A stretch of 64,000 bases of DNA from Crotophaga sulcirostris (lineage: Eukaryota > Chordata > Aves > Cuculiformes > Crotophagidae): assembly GCA_013397455.1 (NCBI GenBank), contig VYZB01000339.1:428205-492204 (forward strand). The letters run 5' to 3'. Positions 35,437 to 46,874 of this stretch are shown in pieces. Each line of letters starts with the position of its first letter. The first letter of the stretch is position 1. The position numbers were made by a program, and so were the translations under genes. The notes below the pieces were generated by a model. The model did not search any database and was not told the DNA's origin. It saw nothing but the letters and a program-made list of their open reading frames with translations.

Positions 35437-38400
35437 CTGAGCTTCTGCAGGAAGGCAAGGAGCATGTCCCCAGTTCCCCCACAGCCTTGATCTGGATAGC
35501 TGGGACCCTCCAGGAAGCACTGCAGTGCTAACCTTCGTCTGCTGATATGGGATAGTTTCTGCTTTGTACTGCTAATATTTACTACTTTATAGTTGTATAA
35601 AAGTAGTACAAAACCTGTGTTATGAACCCAGATGTTATGATTAGTTTCAAATGCTAAAATTTATTTTTTTTTTTGCTTAGATTTTTATGTTTAAGTCTCT
35701 GGCTTAATCAATGTGAGAAGAAAGGCAGGGTTTCAAAGACAAGCACTCCAGCGTTAGGAAATGTCAGAATTAATGCTGTCTGTACAGCATTAATTTACAA
35801 CCTTGTGCATGTGCATTCTGATACAGTCTTTAATTTTATAATCATTTGCCTCATGCAGTTCTCTAAATGAACAGTGAGAAGAAAAGAAGGACTGCAGGTA
35901 GACTTGTTAAGTTAGAACCCAGGAGGTTTTAGGCGAAGAATCATTACGTGCTATTGTATAAACTCTGCATTAATTCATTCACCTAAAAGACCAAGTCTAG
36001 CTAGCAGGGGAAATCTTCACTTGACACTTCCTAACATCTATATTCTTGGTCTTGCGCAAGATTATTGGGGGGGGGCGGGGAGAAAGGGCACTAATGTAAG
36101 TTCTTATTATATCTATTATGCTAGCGTGCAGGAGACCCATTGACCTGAGAAGTACACAAATCAAGTTTATAGGAGTGACTTACCATTTTCTATTATATAC
36201 AATAAGACAGACCTATAAAGTTATGAAGTTAATATTATTGTTTTTTATTTTATTGACCTTTCTTTTTTGTCTCTATGTGTCTACCCCTTCCGTTACTGCT
36301 TTATCACCTTTCTTTTTCTTTTTTTTTTTTCTGCATTTTACCCAGATGTTTGGCTTTGATGGTAGATGAGAGTTTCTTTGTAGCTGGAATTGTATTTGCC
36401 ATTGTTGTATGATCACTGCTATGTCTCTTAAGGACTGGAGAACATTTGTTTTTAAGTGAAACTACCTGTCTTATGTTCCCCCCTGAGTGAAATTTATGAC
36501 TGCAACTATTGAATAGTTTGTCTGTCTCTATTTCAATCACTAGTCTGACTCCAAAGGATCGTGCAACTGTTTTGTTTTTAATTTTTTTCTAAGTCTCAGA
36601 TCTTTACTTAGGTTTATGCTTTCTCTATTCTGCTCTCCTACAGTTAGCTAAAAGTGATCATGTAAAGTAAAGTCTGTAGTTCAGGATTAGACATAGGCTT
36701 TCCAAATATATGCCAATACTTTATCTACATTCATCATAAACAACCACACAACTAGATTTAGAGCTCGTTGCCCTGCCATTTTCCTTCTGAAAACATTTGG
36801 TCCATGGAATTTTTCTGGCAGGACCTCTGGCTTATGAGGCCATTGTGGTGTCAAGACTACAGCAACAGGTAGGCATTGATTTTATATTTGGAGACAGAAA
36901 AGAAGCAGAGAAATGACTGAATCCATAAAAGGTCAAGTCTACTGTCCAGGTTAATTCGTGTCAGAGGGATAGCTTGGCAGCAGCTAGGTGTCCCACAGCA
37001 CCTTTCACTCATACTTGCTCCAGTCACTGTTTATGGTCTGGGTCTCCCAGTGTTTGAAAGTGAGGAGTGAGTTGCCTGCACTTAACCTGCTGTCGTTTGG
37101 TTCACTGGCACTTACAGATAGGAACTACATCCTATGGTTTGTAGGACAAAGTATGAAAGGAAAAAAGCTGTCTCTGCATTTGAGCACAACTGGTCCTACT
37201 TTTTTTTCATCCTCCTTTGATGAATCTATTTTCAAAATGGGAATTCAAAGAATTTTATTACACACCATAGTCATATTGTGGGATTACCAGTTATTTACAG
37301 ACTGGAAAGGATGTACTGGGTAGTATTTAGTGTGAACTACTGCACATTGTAAATGGTACAGTAAATCCTTTACAAACAGTCATTAAAATAACTACCATAT
37401 TACCTCATCCTCCTGGGTATAACAGTCCCAGCACTGTGCAGGGTTCTCTCACATCTCCTTTGCAGGTACAGCAGCAAGGAGGAGCCACCTTTTGTGTGCA
37501 AGAGGCAGGGAACATCTTAAAAAGGCTCTGAGCTCAGGACATCCACAGCTTGCGTTGGTGTATCACAAGCATCAAATAAGCCATGGCCTGCTCATATGGC
37601 TCCATGCCCCTAAAACACATTCCCTGACATTCTCTGATGTAACAGGATTTATTACAGCACTAACCTGGTCTCTTTTATACTACATTCAATGTATTCGTCA
37701 GGTTGACACTGGGAAGGCAGCAATTGTTTGATTGTAAATGGTGGACTTCAGATCGTTCTTCCTGTTCTTTTTCCACTACTGGGACAGGAGACATTAGGAT
37801 ATCTGTAGATTCATTATTTTGCAGTAGGAGCCATTTCCCTGAGGATTTTCAGTGTCAGGCTTTAATCCATTGTTGGCACTCTACGAGATAATAGAAACCT
37901 CTTATATGACTGTGTGATATACTTGAACATCGCTGAGAATGGCATATTCTCCAATCAAAAGGGCTTTAGCTTCACTCTTCTTGTCAGTTATAATGGGCTC
38001 CATGCAGTTAAAAATCCCATGCAATGAATGAATCTAGTTCCCCACACATTATCCTGTTCATCATAGCTTCCAATCTTAAGAAATGAGATGATAATCGTCA
38101 CTGAGGATAACATAAAAGAAAAAGCAGTGATGGAAAGTCTTTTCAACATGATTAAATTTATCCAGGTTGGATTCCATGTGAAAAATGCTACTACATAAAC
38201 ATATACAGATAGCATTTCAGCTCCAGCAAGATCTTAATATCAGTAAAAAGTAATTCTCTACAAATTCAGTGTTGTTTTTCTTACTATGTTAAAGTTTTAT
38301 TAATAGTTCTAAAGAATGTAGAAAGCTCTGAAGCATGCTTTAAGCTTTACTTTGTGCATTTTTCCTTGCAAGTATCTTTTATTTTTAATGTACCACCCTC

Positions 38401-38568
38401 TAAACTGAGGTATGGTAAAACATAGTGGTGAGCAGCTCTACATCACAGAAAGCAGGGGATTTGAGGGGATTTGAGTGAAGTGTACTTCTCTTGCATGGTG
38501 GGAGGTAAGAAGCTCTGAACCACCAGATTGCTCAGTTTCATCTGTAAAAGTCATGGTAAAAGACATAT
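35437..38568. other. Presumed intron or intergenic DNA
   Basis: AT-rich. Contains a G-run (36067-36088, nine G, then GGGG and GGG) with quadruplex potential, a T-rich run near 36309-36330, and a splice-bounded 47-bp candidate exon at 36822-36868 described as a finding. The open frames at 36988-37323 and 37492-37731 have no recognisable domain. Confidence 0.5.
36067..36088 (+). other. G-run with quadruplex potential
   Basis: A run of nine G, a single C, GGGG, agaaa and GGG. Enough G-tracts for an intramolecular quadruplex, and also a likely site of length error in sequencing. Confidence 0.45.
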
Positions 38569-38630
38569 GTGGACTTGGTGATCCTTATGGGTCCCTTCTA
38601 CTTGAGATATTCTGTACTCTATGACTTCTA
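38569..38630 (+). mobile_element. CR1 LINE 3' tail fragment, sense orientation
   Basis: The + strand reads 'ggacttggtgatccttatgg', 'gtcccttctacttgagatat' and then 'tctgtactctatgacttct'. This is the sense-strand end of a CR1 element (compare 'gacttgatgatcc..gggtcccttccaac..atattctgtgattctatgattct'), ending in the decayed tandem octamer. It is the only CR1 piece in the window in this orientation. Confidence 0.8.
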
Positions 38631-40504
38631 AAATCTTAACAAATATTTGCTGTCAATTTGTTGGCTTTGGTTGTCATTGCTGGATTTTTTCATAACAAAG
38701 TCTCCTGGAGAAACAAGGATATTAGGCACTTTACTATCTATCCTGCACATTGTCATTTGTTTTTTTGTTAATGTTAGGTAATAATAAGCATGTCTGTCTC
38801 TTAAATCATCATGGCGTATTAATTTTTAAACTACCTTACACAGCTTAAAGGAGCATCTTATCATATTTTGGGCTCATGAACACTGCTAGAATGATCCCAG
38901 GTTTTAAGACTATATCACAAAATGTCTTATTGTTCAATAGTGATCTCTGACACCAGGGTAAGGTAGAAATGGGAAAGGTAGAAATAGGTAGAAACATGTA
39001 ATCTTCACCTCAGTGAGCCCTAAACCCACTGTAAGAAGTTTTTCTTGGGAAAGCTGTACATTTACTTCTTTTTCTCATAGCTTTCCCTAGTCTTCTGGTT
39101 TTGATCCCTGTTCCTATCTGACTCTTCAGAAAGGATGGGAAAAAGAAGAGATATATTCTGGAGAAAATTGGAAAATTAAATACAACATTACCCCAGGATC
39201 GGTTGTAAGATTGTAGAAACTTGTTCCAAAAACCAAAGATGAGGATCAAACGGATCAAATGTTTTTTAAAAAAATGTATTATTTAAAAATCAAAATGAAA
39301 ACTAGGAAGAGCATCTTCTCAGGTGTTTAATTGCTTTGTAGGTATCCACAGAGCTGGTAGACTCTACTCAGTGGTATTTGCCCTCATTTGTCAATGAACA
39401 AAGAGATGGAAAAAACCATCCTTGGAAAAGCCCCCTGCAAAGCTTAGTTCTGCTTCAGCTATCAACAACTAACTTCAGTAGGGCCAGGAAGGTGAGAAGC
39501 AGGAGGTCTCAAGACCTCCTTACAGTCTTGGGTATAGATGAAAAGACATGAAGAGAAGTGCAGCCTGCATGAGATGATCTGGAAAAGCAGTAACATCTGG
39601 AGCTCTTAGGGCACACATTCCTGTTGCAGAAAGGACATGCATCAGAGGAACATATGGCTTAATACCCTGTACCCACATCTCCCTGAGGGGTCTTTGTAAT
39701 GAAAACCTAATTGGTCCATACCAGTATAGCAGAATGGGGCCTAGGCCATCAGTGTACCTGACTCCAGTGGGTTGGAAAGAGGCCCCAGGATTATTCTGAC
39801 TAGACAAGAAAAGAGACAAGTTGTACATGTCATCCAGAAAAGACTGTGGAGCTGAGATGTAGAGGAGGAAAGCCGTAAAATCAGGAAGGGGATGGGACCA
39901 CCTTACCACAGCCATTGTTAATGCCAAGTATGAGCTAAGTGGGATACTTCATCTGACCCAGTACAGCCATTCTTGAGTTCTTATCTTAGGAAAATGAAAA
40001 TACTCACATATACTTTCTAAATATAAAGTTACAATGGTTTCAGAGACAATTCTGTGCGGAAATAATAATAATAATTTAAAAAAACATGTTATAATGACCC
40101 ATGCTTACATTAGCTCCAAAAAGGTTCTCTGAATCAGTCAGCTGTCATGCTGTCAGCACTATTCCCCAAGGCTGAGGACAAATTTGTGGTTCAAACTCCT
40201 CAGGTTTGCCATCATTGAAGAGAATCTCGATCTAGACATTTACAGTGCCCTTCACAACCCAGCCTCTCCAGGTGTCTCTTTGTATTCACACTTTTCCATG
40301 CTTCTGTTTTCAAGGATTTCTTTACAGATAAAGTAGTCAGGAGATTAATTTTTCACTCCACTTAGGCCACTGAATGTCTTTGTTTCTTAGGGAATGTTAG
40401 CATTTTAGGAGCTGACTGAATAAAGTCATTTCCTACTCAAACTGATCCTGTTACTCATTGTGCCACAAGTTTAATACCTGCAAATAAATATAATTATATA
40501 ATCA
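38631..40504. other. Presumed intron or intergenic DNA
   Basis: Contains a short tandem of 'ggtagaaat' units at about 38960-38995, a perfect short palindrome at 39501-39520, and a 135-codon - strand frame (39520-39927) without a recognisable domain. No repeat family recognised. Confidence 0.45.
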
Positions 40505-41885
40505 CATACATTGTAAGTGACTTCTGGAGGTCACCCAGCTCAACTACCCACTCAAAATGGGGATAGTTTTGAAGCAAGATCTAGCTTCAGAGTTAGAGTA
40601 GAGCCTTGTCTAATTAAAATTTAAATACTCCAAGAAAGACTTTGCATAACCTCTCTGAGCAACTTGTTGCAGTGTTTGACCACCCTTATTGTGACTTTTT
40701 TCCTAATGACTGAATTACAGTTCCCACCCTACAATTTGTATCTTCTACCTCTTGCTCTTTTACTCCATTTTCTCTAGACCCCACTGTTAGGTAGATGAAG
40801 ACAGTTCAAGAGCCTTATACATATTTTTTTCAGATTGCATAACTGATTTCTCCCAGCCTTTTCTCTTACAGTTTTCCAGTTCCCTTACCATCCTGGTGGC
40901 TCTCCATTGGACTTGCTTCAATATATACATATCTTTTCTGCCAGAGTATCCAAAAATGGTTACGGTACTCCAGAGGAAGTCTCATGGATGCTGAGCAGAG
41001 AATAGTAACTTTCTTCACTTTGGCAGCTACATTTCCACTAATTCATGTTTATATGTTGCTACCTTTACCACTGCAAGGCCACACTCCTGGTCAGTATTCA
41101 ACCAGTTGAGTATTAGGACTGGTAAGCTTCCTTGCCGTTCTGCCCCAGCCTGTCCTCTTGCATGAGGTTATTCCTCTCCTAGTGGAAGATTTTGTATTTG
41201 TCTTTGCTGAACTGCTAGCAGCCTGTTTCTCCAGCCTGCCAAAACCCTTTTGAATGCTAGCCCTTTCCTCCAGTGTATCTGGAGAAGCTTGCAAGCTTGC
41301 TGAGGATGCATTCTGTCACATCTTCCGATTTGTCCATGGAAATGTCAAACAATAACAGCCTCTGAAGAATGCTGCTAGTAACCAGCTGCCAGCTGAAGCT
41401 GGTAATGTTCATCAAACCCTTTGAGTCTGGGGACCAGCCAATTTTGCTTGCATTTTGCAGTTCAGCCATCTAGTCTATATTTCTCCAATTTTACATAAGG
41501 ATAGTTAATGCCAAAAGCTCTACTAAAATAAAAGAAAGTAACACCTACAGTTCTCCCTTATCCATGAAGTCATGGCCTCAATGCAATAAAGTTGGCTAGG
41601 CATGGTCTTCCCAAGGTAAATCAATGTTAGCTGTTCTAAATCACCTAGTTGTTTTCAATCTTCTTCATATGTTTAGATACAATTTCTAAACAGATTTGGT
41701 GTATATACTTCCCAGGGATTGAGATTAGGGTGACCGGTCTGTAAATTCCAAGTCCTTTCATGCTTTTCTTCCTGAAGAGATGCTTGACATTTTCCTTTTT
41801 CATGAGAGAGATCCCCTAGTAGCTGTGACCAGGCGATAGGGAGCAGCCTCACAATAATATCGGCCACTTCTCATGGGACCTTTGG
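40505..41885 (-). mobile_element. Long, old CR1 LINE (about 1.4 kb, 3' part)
   Basis: Reading the + strand gives the reverse complement of a CR1 3' portion in correct order. It begins with 'cttctggaggtcacccagct' and the 'cctctctgagcaacttgttg' block. It continues through the 'gtggctctccattggacttg' and 'tactccagaggaagtctcat' regions, then 'gaggttattcctctcctag', 'ctgtttctccagcctgcc', 'gaagcttgcaagcttgctga' (paralleling the CR1 'aacttgctgagggtgcac' block) and 'gattgagattagggtgaccg..ctgtaaattcca', ending near 'ggccacttctcatgggacct'. The farther half corresponds to the C-terminal part of the reverse transcriptase ORF read backwards. Numerous substitutions and indels break any frame, leaving only short - strand pieces such as 41091-41294 and 41257-41469. 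No reconstruction is possible or needed: the element is dead and 5'-truncated. It is the largest interspersed repeat in the window. Confidence 0.88.
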
Positions 41886-43746
41886 AATATAGTTGATTTC
41901 CTTTCTAATGGCTGACTGCATTTTGTATTAACTCCTTTTTAAATGGAAGGGCACCACAACTTATTTGCAGAAAACAAATATAAACACATGATCATAATCT
42001 CTAGCACTTAGGCAACTGCTAATTTTTACGTGAGTGATTAATTCTTTTTCTGCCAGAATGAATATCTGTACTTTGTAGCTAATATTTCATTACCTCATAC
42101 AGCCTACAGAACGTTCTGTATTAGAAAATTACTATTTAAGGGTGTTTTGTAATCAACAGATGCCCTGTAGGTTGCGGTCCATGAAATACTGTTTTTCACT
42201 ACACAGTACACACGGTCACTTACCTCTCTTGAGATGTCAGAAAGTCAGTAACAGATGTCCCTTAAGTCTGTCCTGTTTTATCAGTTAAAATTTTACTCCT
42301 TAAAATTCTGGGGGACTTGTGGTCCCCGAGAATAAAAAATACTTAAAAAAAAAATAATAAAAAAATCCATCCAAATTTCTATGACTCTCCTTCTGGAACG
42401 AGTCAGTAATAGACGTTAAATTTTGAATTCCCATTACATAACCTCCCAGCACACCTTGGTCAAGAACAATCTCTCTCTGGCTCCTAATTTCTCACTTTGC
42501 ATTTCCCAGTCTTCTTACTAATCACCTGGTTTCTTACATTGGAACATAAACAAATAATTAAAAATAATTTACTTGCATGCCCTTTTGTGCTTGTAAATTG
42601 TGTTCTTAATGAGGACTATCACTGAGTTTTGTTTGCTTTTTTTTTCTGTTTCTTCTGTTTGCTAGAAGTTCTTGGCAAGTTTTGAAGACATTTTTTAGCT
42701 GTCAATACTACTTTGAAACAAAGCTAAGAAATAAAAGATTAAGGACTAACAGTGTTGTTAATAGTAGCATTGTTATTCCTTTGTGTCTTGATAGGAACGG
42801 ATATTTTTTGGTGGTGAAGAATAATATTCAGTGTTTTCCTTGGCCATGCAAGCAGCTTCCTTTGATTGTCTCTACATTAGTATGTAATATCCACAGTCAG
42901 GTATTTCTACTTAAGCACTTAATTTGATTTAGATACTCTTCTCACAAAGCTGTATTTTTTTTTAGAAATGTTGATTCCTTCAGTTATACTTAAATCTTTA
43001 GCAGTTAAGAGGCAGTACCCAGGTCTGCATGCAGACTGTGTTATGTACCTGGGGTCTGCAGTCTCTCTGTCCCCTACCAGTTCTAGTACAGTAAAAGATA
43101 TTACAGAAAACAGAAATAGAAAATTGTATTGCTGACCTATTACGCTTGTGGTAGCCATGATCAGTTTTGCAAAGTAACACTTTTTTAATGTAACTTTTAG
43201 TGAAATAACTAGTACATAGTGTGTTTTCACAAGCACTAAACTGGGCAAGTAGTATGCAGACCTGGATCATACCTCTCAGGAGAGCCGATTAGAGCCTGCA
43301 GAGGCAATTGTGGCTGAGCATCCCAACAAGATACAATGTCCCTTTTGCAAAGGCTATGATAAGATAAATCTGTGCCTTTACTGCAAAGGAATGAATTAGC
43401 CTTTAGCCCATTAGAAGTCACTGCCCTATCTCAAAGATGCGGTTATTATCAGCAACTTTCACCCAAGCAACATGAGAGTACAGGAATGCTAAAGGTCAGA
43501 GGCTGGCTAGTTTATTTGTCCTATTATTCCATCCAACAGAAGGTCCAGACCTCTCTGACTTCTGTCTTCAAAAGCAGTAGGTTTCTCAGATACTGCCAAT
43601 GCTGCCTACGGAAACAGAGAGCATTGCTTCTTTTTACCTGTACTGAATACATTGAATCAGCTTTGTCATTTTCACGCTGACTTACATATTTCTTCTTTAA
43701 CTCTTTATTTTTAAAGTCCCCTAGTCCTGACCAGCCAATCAGTCAT
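41886..43746. other. Presumed intron or intergenic DNA
   Basis: AT-rich with poly-A and poly-T runs near 42345 and 42640. Frames at 42682-42927, 42919-43270 and 43372-43680 have no recognisable domain. No further repeat family recognised; the first few tens of bases may still be decayed CR1. Confidence 0.45.
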
Positions 43747-43936
43747 CCTTTCTTCTTTCTTCCTTTGTCTACTTTGTCTCTTCCTTCCTTCCTTCCTTCC
43801 TTCCTTCCTTCCTTCCTTCCTTCCTTCCTTCCTTCCTTCCTTCCTTCCTTCCTNCCTTCCTTCCTTCCTTCCTTCCTTCCTTCCTTCCCTCCTTCCTTCT
43901 CTTCCCTTTCCTCTCCTTCCCTTCCCTTCCATTTCC
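43747..43936 (+). repeat. (TTCC)n microsatellite with pyrimidine flanks
   Basis: A run of exact ttcc units spans 43781-43888 (27 units), with one undetermined base (n) at 43854 that would be T by register. Imperfect pyrimidine sequence extends it on both sides (from about 43747 to 43936). The complementary strand is (GGAA)n, a motif bound in arrays by ETS-family factors. The apparent Ser/Phe/Leu/Pro or Lys/Glu/Gly/Arg repeat proteins read from it are artefacts of the repeat. Confidence 0.97.
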
Positions 43937-46051
43937 ATAGCAATGAAGATATTTAGCTGTCTGCCTTACTCTGGGAATAAAAATGTTGATTCCATGCTCT
44001 GATGCACCTCAAACATTCAGTAAACATTTGCTCTGCATTGGATGTATCCCAGAAGATAAAACTCTGTTGAAACTCTGATATTCCACTGACTGTATTATAA
44101 GTAAGTAAATATATTCAAGGTGATGGTGAATGCAGACTATCGATGAAAATGAAAGTTGTAGCCATGACAAGTAATTCTGAAGATGCTCATTTTTAATTTG
44201 GTGCTATATGAGAGTGTTTTTAGAATACTTTCTTTATTGTGTGAAAGATCAGCAGACCATATTTTATCTACAGAACTGATGAGAGTGAGATAGTGTGAGC
44301 CAAAGTATCTCTGAAATGTAAAATTTAAAATTCCAGATAGAAATAACATAATCAAAAATATATTACAAAACAAATGCAAATCTGGAAAATTACATATATT
44401 GTACATCTGAATAGTTCAATTCATACCCTTCTTCTCAGGTCTACCTAAAAACTCTTGAGAGAGAAATAAAAGCTAAATCTTTCTATGTCACATGAGCCAA
44501 TCACTGGATTTCTTTCAAACTGTTACTCCAGTTATTTCCAGAGCTAAACATATATCTGGAGCATGTGTAATTTTTCCCTCCTGACAGGACTGTGTTGTAT
44601 TTATTGTCCTCTCCACTGCAAAGATCTAAGCACATCAACACCTTCAGGGGCAACCCAACGTCTTTTGCTCAAAGATGTAAAGTATCTTCACAGAAAGAAA
44701 CTCACAATAACATTTCTGTAAATGCTGATCTCATTCTCAGACCAATCCTTTCTTCTGTGATATTTCATTGATAATGATTGAGTTACAAACATAATTTAAC
44801 AGTAGAAGTTTACAGCCAAATCTATCCTTCATGTAACTTTATAGAGGCATTTAACCTAGGAATTAGGTTTTTTCACTGACACAGTAAAATCATACTAGAG
44901 GTAAATCTGGACCATCATAGTCAAATTATTTCTTTGCATTTTTTTCCCAGTGATCATGAGGAGCAAATTTCAGATAATGAATCTGGAGAGCAACATGCCA
45001 TGTATTATAATCCTTTTAATACTTCAACATGTCTTCTCCCTCCTAGTAGGCTGATTTATCACAGGTCTGGAAATTTAAAGTGGTCATGAAGTGGCCAAAC
45101 ATAGCCAACAAAGAACTATCTTTGGTAAGAGGAAGCTCTTTATCTAGCTGACATCTCTATACTTGTTGACTGTCTGTTGTGATAGCTGTCCCTAAGTTTT
45201 GGTATTTAAGTGTGCCTGAGAGGAAGGAAGCAAACAAGGAAGATGAAAGTCACTCAGGGATCTCAGTAGCCTAAATTTGAAAAGTTCTCTGGGATGCAAA
45301 AATTCCTTATAAGAGTATTTTCAGGTGCCATTATCCCCAATACCAAATTAACTCTTCCAAGACACACTAATATCCAATCAAACACAGGTTTTTGGAATGG
45401 GATTATTTATAATCACCAAAGAATATATTTCTGGACATCAAGAGTATACCACCTACACTGCAAAGATCAAACGGTTGGGCATGAAAAAGAGCGGACAGGA
45501 AATTTGCTATCTTATATCTTCTGGATGCTGTGGGGACAAAAATCACTTACTGATCTGTTTCTCACTAAGATTTCCCATGTATATGTGAGAACACTATGTA
45601 TAGTACTTTAGTACTTAAACTATGATGGAATAAACAGCTATTCTTTTCCTCTTCAAGTTCTCCGAATGTAAAAGGTCAGTATTGACTGCATGCGAAACGA
45701 TGATTGCTCTAAATCAATAGTTGAATCACCTCAGGATTTCCCTCTCTTCTTTTTCTCTGAATAGATGTCAGACAGGGCTTAAATTACAGAGATTTGGGGA
45801 ATACACTCAAACTAAACAATTAGTTGAATAAATACAGGCAGTAACCCCTGAAATATTTGTGTTTAAAGCGATATAAGAAGTGCACAGTAAGAAGTAAGGC
45901 CTTTTTGTGAGGCAACTGGTAGCATAAGACAGCAGAAACACCTAATGGTTTCAGCTTTTGTGCAGTGTGCCGACATACATGTACATTGTTAGAAAAGAGG
46001 GCACACTCAGTCCTGTGAGTAAAAGCCCATGAAACTTTTCCAGGTTGTGTA

Positions 46052-46155
46052 CTTTTCCTTCCCTTCCCCTTTCCCATTTCCTTTCTCTTTTCTTTTCCCT
46101 TTCTTCCACCTTTACCTTTTCCTTTACTTTTACTTTTACCTTTACCTTGCTTTCC
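46052..46155 (+). repeat. Long polypyrimidine tract with tttacc/tttact units
   Basis: Just over 100 bp almost entirely of C and T, interrupted mainly by single A residues in repeated 'tttac' units toward its 3' end. It ends in 'ttgctttccag', which formally resembles a splice acceptor. The Lys/Glu/Arg-rich frame on the opposite strand is a by-product of the purine tract. Confidence 0.85.
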
Positions 46156-46874
46156 AGAAAATTAAAAAAAAAATTCAATGTGTTCTAAGGAACAAAGGCC
46201 TTACCTTTGCAATCCATGGATGACCAAGGGTCTTTATACTTCTTTTCTTCAGAATACCCACAATGTGTCAGGAGGTATGATTACAGCGCAGGGGGATTGG
46301 ATGTAATCTGCTTTGCACTTGTTTTTCACGTTCCTAGAAATGCCACAAAGTCACATCTCTGACTGTTATTAACCTGTATCTTTTCATTCCTCAGTTCATT
46401 TATCTGTACCCTTATACCTTTCCTTTTGTTTGCAACATCTTCTGTCCAAATTAGTTTTTTTACATCTCTTACTTTGTCTTTTCTTCTGCTTTATGCACTG
46501 TATCTTTTTGTTTTTCGTTGTCTTCTCTCTGTCCTTTACCCTCACTTTCCAAGATGCATCTAGTTATCTGTTATCTAATAGGACAATAACATTTCATTCA
46601 GTAGGGTAGGTTGTGTAGAAATAATCCTATATAAAACTCTGCAAAGGGGTAAATATTATTTTCCTTGTAAAAGCATTCTGTCTGTCAAGTTTGTAATCTA
46701 AAGTTTAAGAAAAAAAAATCATAACCAGTTGTATTTTGCAAAATATTTTTCCTCAAAAATTGATGTAGTCCATTCTTTCTAAGTGCAAATTTTCAAAAGC
46801 CTGGGCTGAAGTCATATTATGCATTTGCAATTATCTAAATGACTTAATAAGTCACTTCTGTCAAGAGACGTGTG

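Noticed and set aside
35137..35482. Overlapping ORFs on both strands near 35.2-35.5 kb
   Set aside because: They are explained by the GC-rich, stop-poor interior of the non-autonomous hAT element. None resembles a transposase.
39520..39927. 135-codon - strand ORF
   Set aside because: It looks protein-like by eye, but I recognise no family and see no splice or start context. It is not strong enough to call a gene.
41091..41469. Two - strand ORFs
   Set aside because: They are short surviving pieces inside the decayed CR1 and not functional genes.
43711..43956. Lys/Glu/Gly/Arg-rich and Ser/Phe/Leu/Pro-rich repeat proteins
   Set aside because: They are translations of the (TTCC)n microsatellite, with an unknown residue at the n, and not genes.
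45951..46178. Lys/Val/Glu/Arg-rich - strand protein
   Set aside because: It is a translation of the purine strand of the 46.05-46.16-kb tract.
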